DNA of 14,185 bases from Candidatus Diapherotrites archaeon CG08_land_8_20_14_0_20_34_12 (GTDB lineage: Archaea > Iainarchaeota > Iainarchaeia > Iainarchaeales > 0-14-0-20-34-12), in the NCBI GenBank assembly GCA_002779065.1, contig PEXL01000042.1, positions 1 through 14,185 on the forward strand. The letters are read 5' to 3'. The notes beneath the pieces were generated by a model. That model saw only the letters and a list, made by a program, of their open reading frames with translations. It made no database searches and was not told the origin of the DNA. Of this stretch, positions 1-7,176 are shown in pieces (position 1 is the stretch's first letter; every line of letters begins with the position of its first letter). A program made the translations under genes and the position numbers.

Positions 1-1
1 C

Positions 2-106
2 GCACTAGGGATATTTTATTTTTTCAAAAGAAATAGGTTTCTGTGGGCTCTCATCTACATCTTAAAAGATGTAGGTTTCCCGCTCACACGGCTAAGATTT
101 TTATGA
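2..106 (+). CDS. C-terminal end of an upstream gene (partial)
   Basis: A reading frame is open from the left edge of the window to a TGA at 104-106, giving 34 residues. The stop overlaps the ATG of the next gene as ATGA (103-106), the same coupling seen twice further downstream, which is the main reason to believe this frame. The visible tail is rich in Phe, Leu, Ile and Arg (FYFFKRN near its start, RLRFL at its end), as in the membrane-proximal tail of a membrane glycosyltransferase. The family cannot be named from so little sequence. It is probably the first visible member of the glycan operon. Confidence 0.6.
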   Translation, partial: ALGIFYFFKRNRFLWALIYILKDVGFPLTRLRFL

Positions 107-549
107 AAATTTGTTTAGCAGCTTCTGCTGGCGGACATCTAACTGAATTATTGCAATTAGAAAAAGCTTGGCAGGGAAAAGAACACTTTTTTGTTTCAGA
201 CAAAAGGTTAAATGCATTGGATTTGGCAAAAAAAGAAAATGTTTATTTTTTAAATTGCCCAAGAAGAAATCCCGTTAATCTCTTAATAAATTTTGCGCAG
301 GCAATTTCGGTTTTTTTCAGGGAAAAACCGGCTATTGTAATTAGTACGGGTGCTGATACAGCAATACCTTTCTGCATAATCGCAAAGATATTTGGAAGCA
401 AAGTTATTTTTATAGAAAGTTTTTGCAGAATAAAAGAAAAATCCCTTAGCGGAAAAATAATGCAACACTTTTCGGATTTATTTTTGGTACAATGGAGAGA
501 GAATTTGAATTTTTATAATAAAGCAGAATTCTGTGGAAGTGTTTTCTGA
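103..549 (+). CDS. PssD/Alg14-like glycosyltransferase subunit
   Basis: This is a 148-residue protein of the PssD/Alg14 family, the membrane-anchoring and acceptor-binding half of a split GT-B glycosyltransferase that adds the second sugar to a lipid-linked acceptor at the inner face of the membrane. Family signs are the N-terminal SAGGHLTELLQL, the central STGADTAIPF, and the C-terminal half with FIESFCRIKEKSLSGKIMQ, DLFLVQW and a terminal YGGS/CGS-like ending. An in-frame GTG at 43 would add 20 residues, but the frame before 103 is better explained by the preceding gene, and the ATG at 103 starts directly at the conserved MKICLAASAGG. The stop shares a base with the start of the PssE-like partner, as expected for co-translated heterodimer subunits. 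The sugar donor cannot be read; UDP-glucuronate or UDP-GlcNAc are family precedents. Confidence 0.88.
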   Translation: MKICLAASAGGHLTELLQLEKAWQGKEHFFVSDKRLNALDLAKKENVYFLNCPRRNPVNLLINFAQAISVFFREKPAIVISTGADTAIPFCIIAKIFGSKVIFIESFCRIKEKSLSGKIMQHFSDLFLVQWRENLNFYNKAEFCGSVF

Positions 550-1043
550 TGCCTAAAAGGAATATTTTCATTTCGGTTGGGACTCATCCACAACAATTTG
601 ACCGTTTGCTTGCTGAAGCTGACAGAATTTCTGCAAAAAATAAAGATCTGCAGTTTTTTGCACAGATCGGAAATTCAGAATACGAACCTAAAAACTTTGG
701 GTTTGCCAGATTTTTAGAAGAAAAAGAATATGTTGAAAGATTTAAGAAAAGTGATTTGATAATTGCGCACGGAGGCGCAGGAACAATAATTAATGCTTTA
801 GAACTTAATAAACCGCTGATTGTTGTCCCGAGATTAAAAAAATTTAAGGAACATACTGATGACCATCAGCTTGATTTGGCAAAAGTTCTGGAAAAAAATG
901 GGAAATGCCTTGCGGTTTATGAAATTGAAAGATTAGAGAATGCGATAAATAACTCAAAAGATAAGAAATATGAAATGAGTTCAGAAAAAGAAGGGATAAT
1001 TAAAAAGATTAAAGATTTTATAGAAAAAGAGGGAAGAAAATGA
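549..1043 (+). CDS. PssE/Alg13-like glycosyltransferase catalytic subunit
   Basis: This 164-residue protein matches the C-terminal GT-B (GT28-like) half, which binds the nucleotide sugar. It shows the family's SVGTHPQQFDRLL start, the AHGGAGTI loop around residues 74-81 that contacts the donor phosphates, and PLIVVPR followed by EHTDDHQLDLA, the typical PssE/Alg13 signature. It has no membrane segment, so it must be recruited to the membrane by the PssD/Alg14-like partner encoded just upstream. Its ATG overlaps that gene's TGA by one base, and its own stop overlaps the next gene's start as ATGA, so all three are probably translated from one mRNA. The donor is not determined by the sequence; ugd downstream makes UDP-glucuronate a reasonable guess. 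Confidence 0.9.
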   Translation: MPKRNIFISVGTHPQQFDRLLAEADRISAKNKDLQFFAQIGNSEYEPKNFGFARFLEEKEYVERFKKSDLIIAHGGAGTIINALELNKPLIVVPRLKKFKEHTDDHQLDLAKVLEKNGKCLAVYEIERLENAINNSKDKKYEMSSEKEGIIKKIKDFIEKEGRK

Positions 1044-1924
1044 ATTTTCCCAATGTCAGCATAATAATTGCGGCACACAATAACGCAAATATCCTGAAGA
1101 AAGTATTAGATGCAATGCTAAAATTGGATTATCCTAAAGAATATGAAATAATTGTCATTAATGATGGATCAAAAGATGAAACAAAAAAGATGCTTAATCA
1201 AAACTTTGGAAAAAATCCAAAAATAACTATCATTAATCTTGAGAAAAATCAAGGGGTTTGCAAAGCACGGAATACGGCAATTAAAATCGCAAAGAATAAT
1301 ATAGTTGTAAATATGGACCATGATTGCATTCCTGAGAAAAACTGGCTCAAAGATTTGATGCTTGGTTTTGATTCTGAAAAAGTTGGGGCAGTTACATCAT
1401 ATGGTGGCTATGGAGGAACAAGTACAGCATTCAGAAAAAATCTTTTAGACAAAGTTAAAGGGTATGATGAAGATTATGGCTATTATAGAGAAGATACTGA
1501 TTTAACATTCAAGATAATTGAATTAGGCTATGAATTTAAGCAGGTAAAAGCTAATTATGTGCACGATCATGGAGAAACTAAGCCTAAAGGTATTTTTGGT
1601 TTGATTAAGTATGTGATAAATAGATGGAAATACCATATGAATGATGTACTCCTTTACAAAAAACATACAAACAAGCTGACAAAGGATTTTTTAGATATTA
1701 AATTTGGATTTTTGGTAAATCCATTAAAGGATATTTCTCTAGCAACAGGCACTTGGAAAGCTGGGGAAAAATTAAAATTAAGCTCTCCGCGCGGGATAAC
1801 CTTCCTTGAGAATAAAACACCAATCCATACTATAATAATTTTACTGGTTGGAATAGGATATATGCTCGGCCTTAAATTTTTCAGGGCAATTGCAAGCATA
1901 AAATATGGAAAATTATTAATCTGA
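1040..1924 (+). CDS. GT2 family glycosyltransferase with C-terminal membrane helix
   Basis: This 294-residue GT-A inverting glycosyltransferase carries the N-terminal VSIIIAAHNNANIL, the nucleotide-binding NDGS (41-44), an LEKNQGVCKARN segment, the metal-binding DHD (93-95, a DxD motif) and the catalytic-base motif REDTD (150-154). A hydrophobic stretch at about 260-282 is likely one membrane helix near the C-terminus, placing the enzyme at the cytoplasmic face of the membrane. The segment between the DxD region and STAFRK is short compared with many GT2 enzymes, so the acceptor region may be reduced. The start overlaps the previous stop as ATGA. Donor and acceptor are unknown; it probably extends the same lipid-linked glycan as the pair before it. 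Confidence 0.9.
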   Translation: MNFPNVSIIIAAHNNANILKKVLDAMLKLDYPKEYEIIVINDGSKDETKKMLNQNFGKNPKITIINLEKNQGVCKARNTAIKIAKNNIVVNMDHDCIPEKNWLKDLMLGFDSEKVGAVTSYGGYGGTSTAFRKNLLDKVKGYDEDYGYYREDTDLTFKIIELGYEFKQVKANYVHDHGETKPKGIFGLIKYVINRWKYHMNDVLLYKKHTNKLTKDFLDIKFGFLVNPLKDISLATGTWKAGEKLKLSSPRGITFLENKTPIHTIIILLVGIGYMLGLKFFRAIASIKYGKLLI

Positions 1925-1943
1925 ATTTGAAAAAGGTAGTTGA

Positions 1944-2900
1944 ATGAATAATAAAATTCTTGTAACCGGTGCAGATGGCTTTATTGGAAAATCATTGTGC
2001 AAAAAACTATCAAAAAAAGGATTTTTTGTAATTGCACTTATTTTAAATAAGAAAAATTCTGAAAAAGACCTGAGGAAAATAAAAAATTTGAAGATTATTG
2101 AAGCAGATATCACCCAGAAAAATCTAAGTGGGATAATTAACCAGAATTTTGATTTTTGCATACATCTTGCAGGCATATCTGATGTCAATTTTGCTGAAAA
2201 AAATCCTAAAAAGGCAGAAAAGATAAATGTTGAAGGAACAAATAAGGTTTTGCAGGCATGCAAAAAACTAAATTGTAAAGGAATTATTTTTGCATCTTCA
2301 AATAAAGTTTATGGAAAAGGCAGAAAAGGATTGATTGATGAAAAATCAAAGGTAAGTGGAGAAACAATATATGCAAAAACAAAAATTAGTGCAGAGAAAA
2401 AAGTATTGGATTTTTGCAAAAAGAATAAAATAGCTGCAATAATCGCCAGGCAGACAAATGTTTATGGTATTGCAGATTCTAATCTAACTCGTTTAATACC
2501 TGCCAGCATCTTATGCTTTATGGAAAATAAAATTCCAGAAATTACCTCGGATCCTTCAACACAAATAAACTTGATTTATTTAGATGATGCTTTGGATTTT
2601 TATTTAAAAGCAATAAAATATGTTGAGAAAAACAACAGACAAGAGATTGTGAATGTAACAAATGATAAAAGTTATTGCCTTATGGAAATCATTAATTCAA
2701 TCGCAAAGGAAATGGGAAAAAAAGAAATAAGTACAAGGGTGAAAAAAAACAAATATGAAGTAAAATTCTCAAATATTAAAGCCAAAAAATTGCTGAATTG
2801 GCAGCCAAAAACTGCATTAAAAGCAGGATTAAAAAAGACTGTGGAATGGTACAAAGAACGTTATAAACAGGTTTGTACTAAATCTATTAATAAGTTATAA
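1944..2900 (+). CDS. NAD-dependent epimerase/dehydratase (extended SDR)
   Basis: This 318-residue extended short-chain dehydrogenase has the Rossmann motif TGADGFIG (8-15), an acidic EAD after the third strand, HLAG (74-77), and the catalytic YAKTK (Tyr143, Lys147) with Ser118/Ser119 in FASSNKVYG. The position where 4,6-dehydratases carry Asp-Glu is Asn-Lys here, so it is more likely a 4-epimerase or a reductase than a dehydratase. The end (NWQPKTALKAGLKKTVEWYK) is the usual nucleotide-sugar SDR tail. It lies 19 nt after the GT2 gene and 14 nt before rmlB, so it probably acts on a nucleotide sugar of this cluster. An RmlD-like reduction of dTDP-4-keto sugar is possible but not shown. Confidence 0.85.
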   Translation: MNNKILVTGADGFIGKSLCKKLSKKGFFVIALILNKKNSEKDLRKIKNLKIIEADITQKNLSGIINQNFDFCIHLAGISDVNFAEKNPKKAEKINVEGTNKVLQACKKLNCKGIIFASSNKVYGKGRKGLIDEKSKVSGETIYAKTKISAEKKVLDFCKKNKIAAIIARQTNVYGIADSNLTRLIPASILCFMENKIPEITSDPSTQINLIYLDDALDFYLKAIKYVEKNNRQEIVNVTNDKSYCLMEIINSIAKEMGKKEISTRVKKNKYEVKFSNIKAKKLLNWQPKTALKAGLKKTVEWYKERYKQVCTKSINKL

Positions 2901-2914
2901 AAGAGGATTTAGGT

Positions 2915-4981
2915 ATGGAAAAACTATTGGTAACCGGTGGCTGCGGCTTTATAGGTTCTAATTTTGTGAGGAATTTTTTAAAGAAAAATCCTGAGATTAA
3001 GATAGTTAATCTGGATAAGTTAACCTATTGCGGAAGAAAGGAGAATCTATCAGATATTGAAGCAGATAAGGAATTAGCTAAAAGATATGAATTTATTAAA
3101 GGCGATATTTGCAATCAAAAAATTGTTAAGAAGGCAATGAAAGGTTGTAAAGCAATAGTTCATTTTGCTGCAGAAACACATGTTGATCGCTCAATTAATG
3201 ACCCCATGCAATTCTTGAAGACAGATGTTATTGGCACGGCAACACTGCTTGAAGAAGCAAGGAAACAAAACATCGAGAAATTTGTTCATATTAGCTGCTA
3301 TGATGAAAAAACAAGGGCTTTGACTACTGCCGGTCTAAAAAGATTCGATGAGTTAAAGAAAGGGGACATAGTATTTTCTTTAAATCAAAAAACACAACAG
3401 ATAGAGACCAAACCAATAGAAAAAATAATAATTCAGAACTATAAAGGAAAAATGATTCATTTTAAAAATAAGAGAGCAGATATCTTAGTAACCCCTAACC
3501 ACAGGATGTTTATCCTAAACACTAAAAAAAGGTTACTAGTAGAAGATGCAGAAAAAGTAAGGTCAAGGGGTTATTTTTATATGCCTAATGGCATTTGGAA
3601 AGGCATCAATACTGATTTTTATGATTTCAACTCAAACAAGAAAGTAAAAACAAAAGATGTGTTATACTTATTAGGAATATTTATTGGGGATGGCTTTACT
3701 GCATACCAAGAAAAAGAAATGCATACAAAGAGTGGTTTAGATAGAAGCGATTTTCTTAAAGATGCCAGGTGCAAAGATACAGGCAGATTTATAACGATTA
3801 ATAAAAAAAGCGATTATAAGTCCATTTGCCACAGTTATAGGATTTTTTTTGATATACCGGAAAAGGATAAGTGCAGAAAAAAGGTTGAAAAAACGTTGAA
3901 GAGATTAGGGATAAATTATTGCAGGCATAGTGGGAAGTCTGGGACACACTTATATTTCTCATCAAAGGAATGGATGGCTTTTTTTGATCAATGCGGACAA
4001 GGGGCCCATAATAAACAAATTCCTAGATGGGCTCTGGAATATTCTCCTAAATATCTTAAGTATTTATTTAACGGGCTAATGGATTCTGATGGGCATGCTC
4101 AAAAAATATTCCATACTGTCTCAAAGAAATTAGTATATGGCATGGTTGAACTCTGTACAAAATTAGATCTCCGGATGAGCGTATTGCATAAATACCACGA
4201 ATCAAAAATAGGCAAAAGAAAAATAAGTGGAAAAATTTATTGCCTGTCAGTTGCAAAGTCATTGAAATCAATAAGTCGGGAAAAAAGTATGGCAGTCAAT
4301 TATAGTGGGAAAATATGGTGTTTGAGAGTAAAAGATAACAAAAACTTTTTAATTGAGAGAAATGGAAAATTTGATTTTTGTGGAAATACTGATGAGGTCT
4401 ATGGCCATATACTTGAGGGATCATTTACTGAAGAATCAGTATTAAACCCAAGGAATCCGTATTCTGCGAGCAAATGCGGGGCAGACCGCCTAGTCCACAG
4501 TTACTTTAGCACATATGATGTTCCTATTATAATTATTAGGCCAAGCAATAATTTTGGCCCTTACCAATATCCTGAAAAAGTTATACCATTATTTGTCACG
4601 AATCTTATGAATGGCAAAAAAGTACCGCTTTATGGTGATGGAAAAAATGTAAGGGACTGGTTATTTGTACTCGATAATTGCGAAGCGATTGGATTATGCT
4701 TAAAGAAAGGAAAAATTGGTGAAGTTTATAATGTGGCAGGCGGAAACGAACTTAGCAACATTGAATTGACAAAGTTAATTTTGAAAGAATTTGGCAAAGG
4801 AGAAGAAATGATAAACTTCGTGCAGGACAGATTAGGGCATGATAGAAGATATTCTATGAAAGCAGATAAAATAAAGAAAGAATTATGCTGGAAACCTCAA
4901 CATAAATTTGAAAATGCTTTGCATGAAACTATTGAATGGTACAAAAACAATGAAAAATGGTGGAAACCATTAATAAAATAG
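2915..4981 (+). CDS. rmlB: dTDP-glucose 4,6-dehydratase RmlB, intein-containing precursor
   Basis: The 688-residue precursor should yield a 324-residue RmlB after removal of a 364-residue intein. RmlB converts dTDP-glucose to dTDP-4-keto-6-deoxyglucose using bound NAD+ in the cytoplasm. The N-extein (1-127) has the Rossmann TGGCGFIG (7-14), NLDKLTYCG and HFAAETHVDRS, all typical of RmlB. The C-extein (492-688) begins with the catalytic TDEVYG triad, followed by NPYSASK (Tyr516, Lys520; mature 152 and 156), IRPSNNFGPYQYPEK and GDGKNVRDWLFV. All expected catalytic residues are present. An AGAGGA Shine-Dalgarno lies at 2902-2907, 7 nt before the ATG. rmlA follows 56 nt downstream. RmlC and RmlD are absent from the window. 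Extein identity is very secure. Confidence 0.96.
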   Translation: MEKLLVTGGCGFIGSNFVRNFLKKNPEIKIVNLDKLTYCGRKENLSDIEADKELAKRYEFIKGDICNQKIVKKAMKGCKAIVHFAAETHVDRSINDPMQFLKTDVIGTATLLEEARKQNIEKFVHISCYDEKTRALTTAGLKRFDELKKGDIVFSLNQKTQQIETKPIEKIIIQNYKGKMIHFKNKRADILVTPNHRMFILNTKKRLLVEDAEKVRSRGYFYMPNGIWKGINTDFYDFNSNKKVKTKDVLYLLGIFIGDGFTAYQEKEMHTKSGLDRSDFLKDARCKDTGRFITINKKSDYKSICHSYRIFFDIPEKDKCRKKVEKTLKRLGINYCRHSGKSGTHLYFSSKEWMAFFDQCGQGAHNKQIPRWALEYSPKYLKYLFNGLMDSDGHAQKIFHTVSKKLVYGMVELCTKLDLRMSVLHKYHESKIGKRKISGKIYCLSVAKSLKSISREKSMAVNYSGKIWCLRVKDNKNFLIERNGKFDFCGNTDEVYGHILEGSFTEESVLNPRNPYSASKCGADRLVHSYFSTYDVPIIIIRPSNNFGPYQYPEKVIPLFVTNLMNGKKVPLYGDGKNVRDWLFVLDNCEAIGLCLKKGKIGEVYNVAGGNELSNIELTKLILKEFGKGEEMINFVQDRLGHDRRYSMKADKIKKELCWKPQHKFENALHETIEWYKNNEKWWKPLIK
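3296..4387 (+). other. Intein with LAGLIDADG homing endonuclease inside rmlB
   Basis: This in-frame insert of 364 residues (precursor 128-491) sits between Ser127 and Thr492. It begins with Cys128 followed by a Hint block A (GLKRFDELKKGDIVFSLNQ). Block B is VTPNHRM with Thr193 and His196. Two dodecapeptide motifs, LLGIFIGDG (252-260) and LFNGLMDSDG (384-393), each keep the metal-binding Asp (Asp259, Asp392), so the endonuclease looks intact. Block F is IWCLRVKDNKNFLI, and the insert ends in CGN before the +1 Thr. The usual penultimate His is Gly. Removing it restores HISTDEVYG, the conserved RmlB catalytic site, which fixes both junctions. There is no frameshift or internal stop, so splicing is likely, though not proven by sequence. 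Confidence 0.95.
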
Positions 4982-5037
4982 AAATAAATACTTATTGAAG
5001 ATTCAGTGATTAAAGAAATAGGCAATTTTTGATTATT

Positions 5038-5766
5038 ATGAAGGGATTAATTTTAGCAGGAGGAACAGGAAGCAGATTAAAACCATTAACCGATGTAACA
5101 AATAAACATTTGTTGCCAATTTATGGAAAACCAATGATATATTATCCGTTAGAAACCCTAAAAAGTGCAGGAATTAAAGAGATTATGATTGTTACTGGTA
5201 AATACCATGCAGGCGAGGTATTTGCATTGATGGGTTCTGGTAAAGAATTTGGCGTAAAATTTACATATAAGATTCAGGATGAGGCTGGAGGGATTCCACA
5301 AGCAATATCGCTTGCAGAGGATTTTGTCGGCAATGATAAATTTGTTGCAATAAATGGTGATAATATTTTATTTGAATCAATCGCACCCTTTGCCAAAGAA
5401 TTTGAAAATGGGAAAGAACTGTCAAGGGTTTTGCTGTATAAAGGAACAATTGAGCAAGCAAAAAAATCAGGGGTTGCAATGTTAAAAGACAATGATGTTT
5501 TACAGGTTATAGAAAAGCCGAAAGAGCCGAAAAGCACTTGGGTGGTAATTGGAGTTTATATATATTCTTCAGATGTTTTCTCAGTAATAAAACAGTTAAA
5601 ACCATCTGCAAGAGGCGAGCTTGAAATAAGCGATGTGCATAACCATTATATCTCAAAAAAAGCATTAAAGGCAAGCAAATTAACAAAAGCATGGTATGAT
5701 GCAGGAACTGTTGATGAATTGCTTGAAGCAAATAATGCAGTAAAATCATGGAAAAATACGGAATAA
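5038..5766 (+). CDS. rmlA: Glucose-1-phosphate thymidylyltransferase (short form)
   Basis: This 242-residue nucleotidyltransferase makes dTDP-glucose from glucose-1-phosphate and dTTP, the substrate of the adjacent RmlB. It shows the nucleotide-binding GGTGSRLKPLT (8-18), NKHLLPIYGKPM, QDEAGGIPQAI (80-90), the metal-binding NGDN with Asp108, VIEKPKEP, and the second metal region AWYDAGT. It is about 50 residues shorter than enteric RmlA and resembles the short forms that lack the C-terminal allosteric extension. An in-frame TTG at 5029 would add three residues, but the ATG at 5038 begins exactly at the family's MKGLILAGG, so it is preferred. Because RmlA and archaeal UDP-sugar transferases are related, the nucleotide choice rests partly on its neighbour rmlB. 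Confidence 0.9.
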   Translation: MKGLILAGGTGSRLKPLTDVTNKHLLPIYGKPMIYYPLETLKSAGIKEIMIVTGKYHAGEVFALMGSGKEFGVKFTYKIQDEAGGIPQAISLAEDFVGNDKFVAINGDNILFESIAPFAKEFENGKELSRVLLYKGTIEQAKKSGVAMLKDNDVLQVIEKPKEPKSTWVVIGVYIYSSDVFSVIKQLKPSARGELEISDVHNHYISKKALKASKLTKAWYDAGTVDELLEANNAVKSWKNTE

Positions 5767-5794
5767 TCGTTCTTTTTTGAGTTTTGTACTTGAC

Positions 5795-5806
5795 ATATTT
5801 AATTAA
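5795..5806 (+). promoter_or_regulatory. Possible archaeal TATA box before ugd
   Basis: The 78-nt spacer between rmlA and ugd holds an AT-rich ATATTTAATTAA element about 44 nt before the ugd ATG, which would place a start site roughly 18 nt before the gene. A second candidate, GTATATGC at 5820-5827, is closer and would fit a nearly leaderless message. The region is AT-rich throughout, so neither is certain. Confidence 0.25.
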
Positions 5807-5844
5807 TAAGTAATAGAAGGTATATGCTATTTTGTTGTGATTAA

Positions 5845-7140
5845 ATGAGAATTGCTGTGATAGGGACGGGCTATGTTGGCTTGGTAACAGGAACTTGTTT
5901 GGCTGATATTGGTCATAGAATAATTTGTATTGATATTGATAAAGAAAAAATTGCAAAGCTTGGAAAAGGGAAGTGCACAATCTATGAGCCTGGCTTGGAA
6001 AAAATAATTAGAAAAAATCTTAAAAATAAAAGACTGTTATTTTCAACCGATTTGGAAAAAGCAGTAAAAGAAAGCGAAGTTATTTTTATTGCTGTCGGCA
6101 CTCCCCAGGATAAAGATGGGTCTGCTGACCTGCAATATGTAAAAAAAGTAGCTGAGGATATTGCAAAAAACATAGGTAATAAAGATAAGGGTAGGATAAT
6201 TGTGATAAAAAGTACTGTTCCTATCGGCACTTCAGATGAAATTGAAAAAATTATTTCCGAAAAATACAAAGGGACCTTTTTTGTGGCATCAAACCCGGAA
6301 TTTTTAAGGGAAGGCACAGCTATTTATGATTTCATGAGACCAGACAGAATAATTATTGGGACAAAAGATAAAAAAGCAAAGGAAATTATGAATGCTATTT
6401 ATAAAAAGTTAAAATGTGAAATAGTAAGCACCGATAATAAAAGTGCTGAATTGATTAAATATGCAAGCAATACCTTCCTTGCAGTAAAAATTTCTTTTAT
6501 AAATGAAATTGCTAATTTATGTGATCAATGTGGAGCTACTATTAAGGATGTTTCTGCAGGCATGGGTTTGGATAAAAGAATTGGAAAACAGTTTTTACAT
6601 GCTGGCTGCGGCTATGGCGGCAGTTGTTTCCCAAAGGATGTGAAATCACTTATATATATTGGGAAGAAATTTGGGCAGGAATTAAAGATCGCAAAAGCTG
6701 CTGAAGAAGTAAATGAAAAACAGAAAATAATTCTGGTTGAAAAGGCAGAAAAAGAACTAGGAAATTTAAGCAATAAGACAATTGCTTTGTTGGGTTTAGC
6801 ATTTAAACCAAACACTGATGATATTAGAGAAGCGTCTTCCCTTGAAATAATAAAACAGCTTCTGATTAAAGGTGTTAAAATAAAGGCATACGATCCAATT
6901 GCTGAGGAAAATGTAAAAAAAATATATCCCAAAATTGAGTTTTATAATTCTGCTTACGAATCATTAAAAAATGCGGATATTATGTTTTTGGTAACTGAAT
7001 GGGATGAATTCAAAAAATTAGATTTTAAAAAAATAAGGAAAATTATGAAAAACCCCATAATATTTGATGGAAGAAATGTTTATGATGGAAAAAAACTAAG
7101 GGCTTTAGGTTTTAAATATTTTGGAATTGGTGTTAATTAA
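5845..7140 (+). CDS. ugd: UDP-glucose 6-dehydrogenase
   Basis: This 431-residue enzyme oxidises UDP-glucose to UDP-glucuronate in two NAD+-dependent steps. The N-terminal Rossmann motif IGTGYVGLVTGTCLAD (6-21), GTPQDKDGSADL, KSTVPIGT, the conserved SNPEFLREGTA and PDRIIIG, and the catalytic-cysteine motif GCGYGGSCFPKD with Cys261 are all present. The C-terminal NAD-binding domain shows LGLAFKPNTDDIREASS and ends in FDGRNVYD. The length is normal for the UDP-glucose/GDP-mannose dehydrogenase family, and the motif set together with a downstream UDP-glucuronate decarboxylase-like gene favours UDP-glucose over GDP-mannose. Its product would supply either a glucuronosyltransferase or UDP-xylose synthesis. 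Confidence 0.93.
   Translation: MRIAVIGTGYVGLVTGTCLADIGHRIICIDIDKEKIAKLGKGKCTIYEPGLEKIIRKNLKNKRLLFSTDLEKAVKESEVIFIAVGTPQDKDGSADLQYVKKVAEDIAKNIGNKDKGRIIVIKSTVPIGTSDEIEKIISEKYKGTFFVASNPEFLREGTAIYDFMRPDRIIIGTKDKKAKEIMNAIYKKLKCEIVSTDNKSAELIKYASNTFLAVKISFINEIANLCDQCGATIKDVSAGMGLDKRIGKQFLHAGCGYGGSCFPKDVKSLIYIGKKFGQELKIAKAAEEVNEKQKIILVEKAEKELGNLSNKTIALLGLAFKPNTDDIREASSLEIIKQLLIKGVKIKAYDPIAEENVKKIYPKIEFYNSAYESLKNADIMFLVTEWDEFKKLDFKKIRKIMKNPIIFDGRNVYDGKKLRALGFKYFGIGVN
7111..7118 (+). promoter_or_regulatory. Candidate TATA box for fbp inside the 3' end of ugd
   Basis: TTTAAATA matches the archaeal box A consensus. A start site about 25-30 nt downstream (near 7140) would give a 35-40 nt leader that includes the AAGGGGG ribosome binding site of the FBP aldolase/phosphatase gene. 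It lies in AT-rich coding sequence, so chance occurrence is possible. Confidence 0.35.
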
Positions 7141-7163
7141 CTATTACTTTTATGCTTAATATT

Positions 7164-7170
7164 AAGGGGG
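7164..7170 (+). promoter_or_regulatory. Strong ribosome binding site of the FBP aldolase/phosphatase gene
   Basis: AAGGGGG lies 6 nt before the ATG at 7177, the most G-rich start region in this block, where most other genes have weak or overlapping starts. It suggests this gene is translated more strongly than its neighbours and confirms the chosen start. Confidence 0.6.
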
Positions 7171-7176
7171 TAAATT

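Noticed and set aside
55..74. Perfect palindrome CTACATCTT-AA-AAGATGTAG, resembling a terminator or mobile-element end hairpin
   Set aside because: It lies inside the open frame 2-106, which ends with an ATGA overlap on the next gene, so it is most simply coding sequence; low confidence as a separate element.
43..102. N-terminal extension of the PssD/Alg14-like protein from a GTG at 43
   Set aside because: The family begins at MKICLAASAGG (103), and the extension is better explained as the out-of-frame shadow of the preceding gene's end.
5507..5980. 157-codon - strand frame crossing the rmlA-ugd gap
   Set aside because: It overlaps two clearly coding genes and has a low-complexity Gln/Leu/His/Tyr-rich translation.
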